From Planctomycetota bacterium (GTDB lineage: Bacteria; Planctomycetota; Planctomycetia; Planctomycetales; Planctomycetaceae), in the NCBI GenBank assembly GCA_003388505.1, contig QQVO01000012.1, forward strand, positions 124,001-188,000: DNA of 64,000 bases, written 5' to 3'. The stretch's first letter is position 1. Each line of letters opens with the position of its first letter. The position numbers were made by a program, and so were the translations under genes. The notes under the pieces were generated by a model, which was not told the origin of the DNA, ran no database searches, and saw only the letters and a list, made by a program, of their open reading frames with translations. Positions 16,486 through 24,350 of the stretch are shown here, in pieces.

Positions 16486-17997
16486 TCAGGCCTGTTGCAT
16501 TTCGCGATGCGGGGATCTGTGAAGGCGATTCAGCCAGGACCGGCATTCGATGCGGTCATCGAACGACAGCCGCTGCGATCCGACAATCTGATCCTGCTCG
16601 TGACCTTTGCCCGCGACGAGGACGGCGTCGCCGGCTCTGGCGTGGCGGACGGCCCAGCCGATGGCGTGACTGCGATTCGGCTCGACGTGCACCTGGGCGG
16701 CGGCATCCGGAGTTCCGCGCAGAATGTCGTCGATGATGCGGTCCGGCGGTTCGGAGCGCGGGTTGTCGCTGGTGACGACCATGACGTCTGCGGCCGTTGC
16801 GGCTTCGCCCATCAGAGGCCGTTTGTTCGCATCCCGGTCGCCTCCCGCGCCGAAGACGCAGAAGACGCGTCCGGGCGTGATGCGGCGAAGTGATTGAATT
16901 GCGTGCCGGAGGGCGTCGTCGGTGTGTGCGTAATCGACGTAGACGCTGAAATCCTGGCCGACGTCGACCCGTTCCAGTCGCCCGGGAACGAACGCGACGC
17001 CTCGAATGCCGGCCGCGATCTGCGGCAACGAGAGGCCGAGGTGCTGGCAGGCGGCGGCCGCGGCGAGGCAGTTCATGACGTTGTGGCGGCCCACCAACGG
17101 AGTCTGGACATCGACCTGTTCCGGACCGCTGCGCAGGGTGAACTGGCAGCCGTCGGCGGATTCTTCGGTGATGAGTGCTGACAGATCAGCATGGGCGTCG
17201 AGCCCGATTGTTCGCAACTGGCAAGTGGCGGGGATCTGCTGCGCCAGAACGGCGGAGATGGGGTCGTCGGCGTTGAGGACAACCAGGCCGCCGCGCTTGA
17301 CCATCTGCAGAATTTTCGACTTTGCGGCGACGTAGTTTTCGGCGGTTTCGTGGTAGTCGAAGTGATCGCGGGTGATGTTGGTGACAACGGCGACGTCGAG
17401 CAGGGTGCCGGCACAACGATATTGCTCGAGGGCGTGGCTGGAGAGTTCCACGGCGGCGTACCGGGCGCGGGAGGCCACCATCGACGACAGCCAGGCCGCG
17501 AAGGTCTTGGAGTCAGGGGTCGTGAGCCGGGCGGGGGATCGCTGCAGGCTGTCGCTGTATTCGACCGTGCCGAGCAATCCGGTGGGCTGTCCGGCCGACT
17601 CAAGGATCGAACGCGCGAGCCAGGTGGTGGTGGTTTTTCCGTTGGTGCCTGTGACGCCGATCAGCCCGAGACGCCAGGAGGGGTATCCGTACAGCGCGTG
17701 ACAAACGGTGGCGTATGCGGCGCGGACGTCCGGAACAACGCACTGCGGGACGTGAGCGGCGGGGAGCGCGTGATTCGTGAGAACGGCGATCGCTCCCCGT
17801 GCGAGCGCATCGGGGACGAAGTCGGAACCGGTGTGTGTTTTGCCGGGGATGGCTGCGAACACGCCTCCCGGCCGGCATTGGCGGCTGTCTTCGGCCACGT
17901 CGGAGGCGACGATGTCTGCACAGCCGACGAAGCTGGCCGACGGCAGCAGTCGCCGCAGGCTGACGCTCATCGAGGGGGGCCGGTTCGCGGGATTCAT
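16486..17997 (-). CDS. murE: UDP-N-acetylmuramoyl-L-alanyl-D-glutamate--2,6-diaminopimelate ligase
   Basis: MurE adds the third residue of the peptidoglycan stem peptide. About 503 aa from MNPANRPPS (a start nine codons later is also possible). The P-loop GVTGTNGKTTTTWLA and a DYAHTDDALRHAI motif mark the ligase, and DNPRSEPP matches the DNPR signature of enzymes specific for meso-diaminopimelate, so the organism should make an A2pm-type wall. The long upstream in-frame extension runs through intergenic repeat sequence and is rejected. First gene of the mur run; no ftsI, murD, ftsW or murG adjoins. Confidence 0.94.
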   Translation of the reverse strand: MNPANRPPSMSVSLRRLLPSASFVGCADIVASDVAEDSRQCRPGGVFAAIPGKTHTGSDFVPDALARGAIAVLTNHALPAAHVPQCVVPDVRAAYATVCHALYGYPSWRLGLIGVTGTNGKTTTTWLARSILESAGQPTGLLGTVEYSDSLQRSPARLTTPDSKTFAAWLSSMVASRARYAAVELSSHALEQYRCAGTLLDVAVVTNITRDHFDYHETAENYVAAKSKILQMVKRGGLVVLNADDPISAVLAQQIPATCQLRTIGLDAHADLSALITEESADGCQFTLRSGPEQVDVQTPLVGRHNVMNCLAAAAACQHLGLSLPQIAAGIRGVAFVPGRLERVDVGQDFSVYVDYAHTDDALRHAIQSLRRITPGRVFCVFGAGGDRDANKRPLMGEAATAADVMVVTSDNPRSEPPDRIIDDILRGTPDAAAQVHVEPNRSHAIGWAVRHARAGDAVLVAGKGHEQDQIVGSQRLSFDDRIECRSWLNRLHRSPHREMQQA

Positions 17998-18297
17998 AAA
18001 CGAGGGGCGTCCTTGCCCGGCGAAGCGCGCGGGAGCGCGCTTCGCGATCAGGTCCATGATCAGTTGGGTCGTGCCGGACTGGGAAGGGAAAAGAAAGGTC
18101 GTCCGGCGGGTCTGGAGTGGACTCCGAATCAGGCCATCGATTCGGCGGGCCGGGATTTTGGCGAAATTCCGCAAACCGTCAAGCAGACTTGAACAAGTTT
18201 TCAATTGGGGCGGCGGCAGATTGTAAACGTTACACGGTTCTGCGGAGGCTCGGGGTGAGAGCGGGGGTGCTGCGTGTTCGTGCGGTCGCTTCAAGGC

Positions 18298-18327
18298 GCG
18301 TTTCCAAACGGAAGTTTGGGAACGAGG
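18298..18327 (+). repeat. Palindromic repeat, family B copy 1
   Basis: Arms TTCCAAAC and GTTTGGGAA around a GGAA loop, followed by CGAGG. One arm base differs from the perfect copies. Confidence 0.75.
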
Positions 18328-18491
18328 AATGACGTGTGGGTGTTCTTTCCTGTTCGTCCGAAGACTCACGACTTCGGCTACGTTTCGTTCCGGTTGTTTC
18401 GCCGGCTTGACGACGGCGTTAGAATTGGGTGGACGGTCAGGTTGGTTGCGCTCCACTTTCGGTTAGGTGTCAGTGCGGTCAACTCAGAGGG

Positions 18492-18521
18492 GCGTTCCCA
18501 AACAGAAGTTTGGGAACGAGG
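18492..18521 (+). repeat. Palindromic repeat, family B copy 2
   Basis: Arms GTTCCCAAAC and GTTTGGGAAC (second arm imperfect: AGTTTGGGAAC) around a 4-base loop, followed by GAGG. It ends 33 bp before the start of the DUF1553 gene. Confidence 0.75.
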
Positions 18522-18553
18522 TATTGATTGAGTCCTCGAAAAACCGAGTTGCG

Positions 18554-21037
18554 ATGCATCTTTTGAATCTGACGCGGGCAACCGTGATCTTGTCTGTCTT
18601 GAGCGGCATTGTGCAGGCTGCGGATGGCGGCGTGGAGACAGAGTTTCGTCCCGAACAGATCCGGTTTTTCGAGACCGACGTGCGGCCGCTGCTGGTCGAG
18701 CACTGTTTTGAATGTCACGCCGCGGAGAAGCAGAAGGGGGGACTGCGGCTCGACGCCCGCGAGTTGATTCTCAGCGGCGGTGATTCGGGGCCGGCGATCG
18801 CTGCGGGAAAGCCCGATGAGAGCCTGCTGATTGAGGCGGTGCGTTACGAGTCGTTCGAGATGCCGCCGAAAGGGCAGCTTCCGGAGGAAGACGTTGCGAC
18901 TCTCGTCCGTTGGGTGAAGGCCGGCGCGCCGTGGCCGGACGGAGAGACGATTGCGTCAGCGCGAACTGAGCCCGATATCACGGACGAAGACCGTAACCAC
19001 TGGGCGTACCGTCCGCTGACCGACCCGGACGTGCCCGAGGTGGAGGACGGCGGCTGGTCGCGGACGCCGATCGATCACTTCGTGTACCACAGGCTGTCGG
19101 AAGCAGGTCTCGAGCCGACCGAGGAGGCGGACCGGGTGACGGTCGTGCGGAGGCTCTATCAGCAGTTGGTCGGCTTGCCGCCCGCGCCGGAAGACGTCGA
19201 TGCGTTTCTGAGCGACGATTCGCCTCGGGCTGTGGAGAACCTGATCGACCGTCTGTTGGACAGCCCCCGGTACGGCGAACGGTGGGCGGTGTTCTGGCTC
19301 GACCTGGTGCGCTTCGCCGAGTCGGACGGGTACAAGGCGGATCATCTGCGGCCTGATGCGTGGCGCTATCGCGATTACGTCGTGCGTGCGTTCAACGAGG
19401 ACAAGCCGTACGACCGGTTCGTGATGGAGCAGTTGGCGGGAGATGAGTTGGCGCCGGGAGACCCGGAAGCGCTGGCGGCCACGGGATATTTGCGGCACGG
19501 GATCTACGAATACAACCAGCGTGACGCCGAGGGGCAGTGGCAGGACATGCTCAACGACATCACTGACAATGTCGGTGACACGTTTCTGGCGATGGGGATG
19601 GGCTGTGCGCGGTGCCACGACCACAAGTTCGACCCGATTCTGCAGAAGGACTATTACCGTTTGCAGGCGTTTCTGGTGAATGTTTCGTTCCGTGACGAAG
19701 TTCCGCTGGCGAGCGCGGCCGAGGTTGAACGCCATCGGCAGCAGGAAGCCGCCTGGCGGGAGGCCGCCGCCGACGTGTTGGCCGCAATTGAAGAGATTGA
19801 GGAGAAGCAGCGCGAAAAGGCGGAGCAAGCCACGGTGGCCAAGTTCGCGCCTGAGATCCAGGCCATCTGGGCGAAACCGGAGGAAGAGAGGACATCGTAC
19901 GAGAAGCAGATTGCGCGGCTGGTGTGGCTGCAGGCGATCGGCACGGAAGGTCAGAACGCCTCGAAACTGAGCAAGGAGGATCAGGCGCGGTGGGAGTCGC
20001 TGCAGCAGGAACTGGCTGAGTTTGCGGACCTCAAGCCCGAGCCTTTGCCAAGCGGTATGACTGTCGCTGATACGGGACCGGTCGCTCCAGTCGTGTTTAT
20101 TGACGGCAAGGAGCGACTGGGTGAGATCGAGCCAGGGTTCCCGACGCTCTTCGAGCCGGAGCCGGCGACGATCGAACCGATTCCGGAATTGCCGCAGACG
20201 ACCGGACGGCGGCTGGCGCTGGCACGCTGGCTGACCCGCCCCGATCATCCTTTGACGTCGCGGGTGATCGTCAACCGCATCTGGCAGGAGCACTTTGGAA
20301 CGGGGCTTGTCAGCACGACCAGTGATTTCGGGCGGTTGGGAGAAGCGCCTTCGCATCCCGAACTTCTCGACTGGCTGGCCGTCCAGTTCGTCAACGACGG
20401 CTGGAGTCTGAAGGAATTGCACCGCAAGATCCTCCGTTCGGCGACGTTTCGGCAGACATCGTTGCGAGAGATGCCGGACGCTGCGATGGCGGCGGATCCT
20501 GCGAATCGGTTGCTGTGGCGGTACCCTGCACGGCGGCTGTCAGCCGAGCAGATTCGAGACTCGATGCTCGCCGTGAGCGGCGAACTGAGTCTGACCGAGG
20601 GAGGACCGGGAGTCGGCCCGGACGTCCCGCGACGTGCGGTCTATCTGAGGATGATGCGAAACGAGCGGGATCCGGTGCTGGACGTGTTCGACTTCCCGGA
20701 CCGGATTACCGGAACGGGCGACCGGAACGTGACGACGACGCCGGGTCAGTCGCTGCTGATGATCAACGGCGACTGGGTGCTGGAACGGGCCGATCGATTC
20801 GCCGACCGGGTTGCGCAGGAGATTCCCGGGGCTGCGGATTCTCAGGTCCGGCACGCCTATCGTCTGGCGTTCGCGAGAGAGCCTTCCGACTCGGAACTGC
20901 AGCGGGCGGTGCGGTTTCTTGAAGATCGTGAATCGTCTTCGGTTGCCGGAGAGGCGGGAGACGATCCGCGACGGGAGGCGCTGGTCGACCTGTGCCACGT
21001 ACTGCTCAATGCGAACGAGTTTCTCTACGTCGATTGA
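18554..21037 (+). CDS. Planctomycete cytochrome C / DUF1549 / DUF1553 protein
   Basis: 827-aa exported protein found almost only in Planctomycetota and relatives. A signal peptide (about 1-24, ending GIVQA) precedes a PSCyt1 domain with the haem motif CFECH (about 58-62). DUF1549 (about 150-370) follows, with a second CxxCH-like motif CARCHDHKFDP. A charged coiled-coil-like spacer (about 400-500) leads to DUF1553 (about 545-815). Such proteins are often paired with a DUF1501 gene and are thought to act in periplasmic redox or sugar chemistry; the reaction is unknown. ATG at 18554 is chosen over longer frames because the signal peptide starts there. Confidence 0.9.
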   Translation: MHLLNLTRATVILSVLSGIVQAADGGVETEFRPEQIRFFETDVRPLLVEHCFECHAAEKQKGGLRLDARELILSGGDSGPAIAAGKPDESLLIEAVRYESFEMPPKGQLPEEDVATLVRWVKAGAPWPDGETIASARTEPDITDEDRNHWAYRPLTDPDVPEVEDGGWSRTPIDHFVYHRLSEAGLEPTEEADRVTVVRRLYQQLVGLPPAPEDVDAFLSDDSPRAVENLIDRLLDSPRYGERWAVFWLDLVRFAESDGYKADHLRPDAWRYRDYVVRAFNEDKPYDRFVMEQLAGDELAPGDPEALAATGYLRHGIYEYNQRDAEGQWQDMLNDITDNVGDTFLAMGMGCARCHDHKFDPILQKDYYRLQAFLVNVSFRDEVPLASAAEVERHRQQEAAWREAAADVLAAIEEIEEKQREKAEQATVAKFAPEIQAIWAKPEEERTSYEKQIARLVWLQAIGTEGQNASKLSKEDQARWESLQQELAEFADLKPEPLPSGMTVADTGPVAPVVFIDGKERLGEIEPGFPTLFEPEPATIEPIPELPQTTGRRLALARWLTRPDHPLTSRVIVNRIWQEHFGTGLVSTTSDFGRLGEAPSHPELLDWLAVQFVNDGWSLKELHRKILRSATFRQTSLREMPDAAMAADPANRLLWRYPARRLSAEQIRDSMLAVSGELSLTEGGPGVGPDVPRRAVYLRMMRNERDPVLDVFDFPDRITGTGDRNVTTTPGQSLLMINGDWVLERADRFADRVAQEIPGAADSQVRHAYRLAFAREPSDSELQRAVRFLEDRESSSVAGEAGDDPRREALVDLCHVLLNANEFLYVD

Positions 21038-21626
21038 GTGGCCTGTCAGGGCCTTGTTTTCGGGTGGGCGGGATCGCGAACCCCCACGAAACCCTGCACG
21101 TGGGTATCCGCGCGGATTTCGGCAGTTGTTGAACACGCGCGGCTCGTTCCTTCGTAGGACAGGTTGAAAACCTGTCGTTTACACACATCTCGAGATCACG
21201 CTGGCTCCGTCAACGCGGCGCGGGCGCCAATCGTACGCTGAAGGCGTACGACAGCGGAGCCCAGGGTGAGCGGCGCAGCCGCGTCACCCTGGGTTGTCGT
21301 GGGCAAGGATTCCGTGAACTCTGAAAGAGTTCCACAGTGACGCGCCGCAGCCTGTCGAACGCCTTCAGCGTTCCTGCACGCGCGCCAACCTCAAACCGGG
21401 GGTGCGCTCCTGTCGTCGCGACCCCCGGCTTTGCTGTGCGACGCCTTCAGCGTCGCTCGCAGTCGGCGTTTCTGGCCAACGTCGCACGAGGGAATTGGGA
21501 AGACTTGTGCGTAAACAACAGCCTTCCAAGGCCGTGATCGAGAAGAGTCCTGCCGACAACGTCCGCGCTGGGCAGTTTGATGGCGATCGTCGCATCCCAG
21601 AAACTGAGAAACGGACTTCAGAGTGC
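21038..21626. other. Repeat mosaic between convergent genes
   Basis: 589 bp without a credible gene. It starts with a family C repeat (21041-21100) and then strings together distinct short palindromes: AGGACAGGTTGAAAACCTGTC (about 21156), GTACGCTGAAGGCGTAC, a long stem CCCAGGGTGA/TCACCCTGGG (21260-21293), GAACGCCTTCAGCGTTC, and GCGACGCCTTCAGCGTCGC-like repeats (to about 21460). Short ORFs here are fortuitous. Confidence 0.7.
21041..21100 (+). repeat. Dispersed repeat, family C copy 2 (partial)
   Basis: CCTGTCAGGGCCTTGTTTTCGG, then CCACGAAACCCTGC. It begins 3 bp after the DUF1553 stop codon. Confidence 0.65.
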
Positions 21627-23072
21627 TCAGGAGAAGATCGCTGAGAGCGGTCGGCCGCCGTCCATGATCGGGACGGGGCGGCCGAAGGCGTCGTGAACGC
21701 GGGTCTCGGGCGAAATGCCGAGCGCGCTGAAGATCGTGGCGCCGAGGTCGATGGGGCGGACGGCCCCTTCGATGGGATAGGCGGCGTCTTTGTCAGAGGT
21801 GCCGTAGACAGCGCCTCCCCGGACTCCTGCGCCGGCCAGCACGGCGGGAAAGCTGTAGCTCCAGTGGTCTCGTCCCCAGCCCGCCTTGCCGCGCGGCGTG
21901 CGGCCCATCTCCCCGAGACAGACCACGAGCGTTTCGTCCAGCAGACCGCGGTCCTGCATGTCTTCCAGCAGGGCGGACAACGTCTGGTCGAGTCCGGGCA
22001 GGAGGTGGTCGCGGACGTCGTCGGAGTTGAGGTGACTGTCCCAACTGTAACCGTCGGGGCAATCCCAGAGGACGGTCACGAACCGGGCTCCGGCTTCGAT
22101 CATCCGCCGACCCATGAGCGCCGACTGGCCGAACAGATGGCGGCCGTAGCGATCGCGCAACGCGTCGTTCTCCTGCCTGATGTCGAAGGCGGTCCGCATG
22201 CGGTCGGAGGTGACGAGGTCGAAGGCGCGGCGGCGGCTGTCCTCGAAGTCCTGCACACGGGATGAGCTGTCCAGTTCCCGGCGGGCCGCGTCGAACTGCG
22301 TCAGCAGGCTCTCGCGGCGGACAAGCCGATCGAGGCTGACTTCCGACTGGGCCTGCACGCCTTCGATCTGGAAATTGAGTTCGTCGTCTGTGCAGTCGCG
22401 GAAGTAGGGGTTGTCGCTCGCGTCGCGCTTGCTGATCTTCGTGGCGAGGGCGTTGTAGGAACGGCCGAGCCAACCGGCGTACTGACCGAGGCGGTCGTAG
22501 CCCTGAATGTGCCCCAACCGATTCGGCAGATAGACGTAGCTTGGAAAGTTTCGTCGCTCGGCGAGCGGTCGTTGCCGGTCGCGCTGCTGATCGAGGTACT
22601 CGACGACCGATCCGAACGCGGGCCAGTCGTTTTCGGCGGCGTTGACGCGGGCGGGGCCGCGCTCGGCGGGCGGCATCGGGTGGCCGGTCTGGATGTAGTG
22701 GGCGGCATTGTGGTCGTTCTGTTCGTGCGCGATGGTGCGGATGACGGCGTACTGATCCGACATCGCAGCCAGCTTCGGAAGCTTCTCGCAGATGCGAAGT
22801 CCCGGAGAGCGGGAGGCGATCGGCTTGAACGGTCCGCGGATTTCTGTCGCCGCCTCGGGCTTCATGTCGAAGGTTTCGAGCTGGCTGGGACCGCCGAACA
22901 AGAACAGAAAGAGGACGGATTTCGCCCGGGGCTGGACGACAAGACCGGCGTCTTCGGCCGCGAGAAGCTGTGGAAGGCTCGTTCCCAGGAGACCCGCGCC
23001 CCCGGCCCGCAGCACGTCGCGGCGCGTGGCGCCGCTGCAAACAGTCTGGGGATGTCCGTGGATCGTGAGCAT
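21627..23072 (-). CDS. DUF1501 family protein, Tat-exported
   Basis: 481-aa protein of the DUF1501 family, related to the sulfatase/alkaline phosphatase superfamily. The N-terminus carries a twin-arginine signal (TRRDVLRAGGAGLLG, about 16-30). Typical family stretches are FLFLFGGPSQLETFDMKP, CEKLPKLAAMSDQYAVIRTI and GDNHP-like H-bearing loops (EQNDHNAAHYIQTG), with VCLGEMGRTPRGKAGWGRDHW near the C-terminus. The function is unestablished. It converges on the DUF1553 gene rather than following it in tandem, as these pairs usually do. Confidence 0.88.
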   Translation of the reverse strand: MLTIHGHPQTVCSGATRRDVLRAGGAGLLGTSLPQLLAAEDAGLVVQPRAKSVLFLFLFGGPSQLETFDMKPEAATEIRGPFKPIASRSPGLRICEKLPKLAAMSDQYAVIRTIAHEQNDHNAAHYIQTGHPMPPAERGPARVNAAENDWPAFGSVVEYLDQQRDRQRPLAERRNFPSYVYLPNRLGHIQGYDRLGQYAGWLGRSYNALATKISKRDASDNPYFRDCTDDELNFQIEGVQAQSEVSLDRLVRRESLLTQFDAARRELDSSSRVQDFEDSRRRAFDLVTSDRMRTAFDIRQENDALRDRYGRHLFGQSALMGRRMIEAGARFVTVLWDCPDGYSWDSHLNSDDVRDHLLPGLDQTLSALLEDMQDRGLLDETLVVCLGEMGRTPRGKAGWGRDHWSYSFPAVLAGAGVRGGAVYGTSDKDAAYPIEGAVRPIDLGATIFSALGISPETRVHDAFGRPVPIMDGGRPLSAIFS

Positions 23073-23185
23073 CGCGGCTTCTCCAACAGTTCATTCGTCT
23101 GCCGACAGTGACCAGCATAACCCCGTCCATGGAAACCATCAACGGGAACCGATGGGTTGTGCCGACGAGGGAAACATCGATCGGC

Positions 23186-24247
23186 TTACTCTTCTGCCTG
23201 ATGAAGCCGGATCTTTTGAAACACGAGGTAGCCGATCTCCTGCGGATCGCCGGTTGTGACCGAGACCGACAATTCGTCCTCGACGGCAACCCGCTCGAGG
23301 GAGAGAGAGAGTTCGCCGGGATCGATTTCCGACAGTTCGAGTTGGATGGCGTCTGTTCCAGTTCCTACAACGAGTGTTCCGGTCCCGGCCACTCCCAGAA
23401 CCTCAATCGTGATGCGGTGCGGCCGGCTATGGATGTCGATCAATCGGAGTTCAATGGAACCGCCGTCGACCGATGACGGGGGGCGGCCTACGTGATTGGG
23501 TTGATGCACGGGAACGTAGGTGGCGTCGTCCCCATCCTGTTCTGCGGTCGCTCGCAGATGGATCGTGCCGGAGTGACCGCGGAGGACGTCGGTCGGTTTC
23601 CAGTCGACGTAGACGAGCGGGTCGAGACCGGCCTCGATCCATTGCTGGAACCACAAGTCAGTTTCGTTCGATTCGGCCAGGTCTCTTGGGGAGTCGGCGG
23701 CGAGAATCTCCGTGATGGAGAGGACGTCGTCGCGGGCTGCGTCTGGTTTCCGGAACACCGTGCCCCAGGTGACGTCAAAGAAATGCCAGTCTTCGTCGTA
23801 GAAGACTTCGACGGCGATGTGACTGGAATTCTCGTCGGGAGTTTCTCCGTGCGGGTAGAATTCCACGCTGCGCGCCTGCAATCCGATGCGTTCGGCCAGA
23901 GCCAGAAACACGGCGACCTGGCTGCCGCAGATCCCGGCGCCCCGAACGAGGCATTCGTCGGGATTCTGCGGCGGTTGCTCACCGGCGCGGATGAGCATCG
24001 AGTAGTTGAGCGGACTGACGCGCGACTGAACGTAGTTCATGACGGCGGTGGCTGCGTAATAGTCATGCGACAAGCCGTGCGGCCGGTCGCCGAAATGTGC
24101 GACCTGCCGCTGAAGCAGCTTTGCGGCCGCATCGACCGGGGACGACTCGGGCTGTTGGCCGGATGCAGGGAGTGAGCGCCCCAACAGCAGTGCGATGCAC
24201 CACAGCAGGTAGACCGGTCGACGTTGACTTGAATCCAGGCTTGCCAT
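23186..24247 (-). CDS. Exported transglutaminase-like protein
   Basis: 353-aa protein with a signal peptide (about 10-30). The transglutaminase-like triad is visible: Cys107 in GAGICGSQVAVF, His143 in SSHIAVEVFY, Asp158 in FFDVTWGT. Such domains act as cysteine peptidases or transglutaminases on peptides or envelope proteins; the C-terminal 120 residues are beta-rich and may be a separate domain. The start MASLDSSQ is preferred, since the longer frame runs into upstream intergenic DNA. It follows the eutBC-like gene by 103 bp on the same strand, so co-transcription is likely. Confidence 0.78.
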   Translation of the reverse strand: MASLDSSQRRPVYLLWCIALLLGRSLPASGQQPESSPVDAAAKLLQRQVAHFGDRPHGLSHDYYAATAVMNYVQSRVSPLNYSMLIRAGEQPPQNPDECLVRGAGICGSQVAVFLALAERIGLQARSVEFYPHGETPDENSSHIAVEVFYDEDWHFFDVTWGTVFRKPDAARDDVLSITEILAADSPRDLAESNETDLWFQQWIEAGLDPLVYVDWKPTDVLRGHSGTIHLRATAEQDGDDATYVPVHQPNHVGRPPSSVDGGSIELRLIDIHSRPHRITIEVLGVAGTGTLVVGTGTDAIQLELSEIDPGELSLSLERVAVEDELSVSVTTGDPQEIGYLVFQKIRLHQAEE

Positions 24248-24350
24248 TGCACCCTTCCGCTGTCCGATAACATGGGTTCCCAACGACCTTACGGCCGGAA
24301 AGTCTCTCACCGAGTTGCCGATTGAAACGATTGCCACGGGCGCGACCGAT

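Larger units (their letters stand above)
17998..18553. other. Divergent intergenic region, murE to PSCyt1 gene
   Basis: 556 bp without a supported gene. It must contain the promoters of the divergent murE and cytochrome/DUF1553 genes. It also carries two family B palindromes. ORFs crossing it are open only because the palindromes lack stops in some frames. Confidence 0.6.

Noticed and set aside
17998-18456. N-terminal extension of murE by about 150 codons
   Set aside because: The extension passes through intergenic DNA containing a family B palindrome and has no counterpart in MurE; family N-termini fit the starts at 17997 or 17970.
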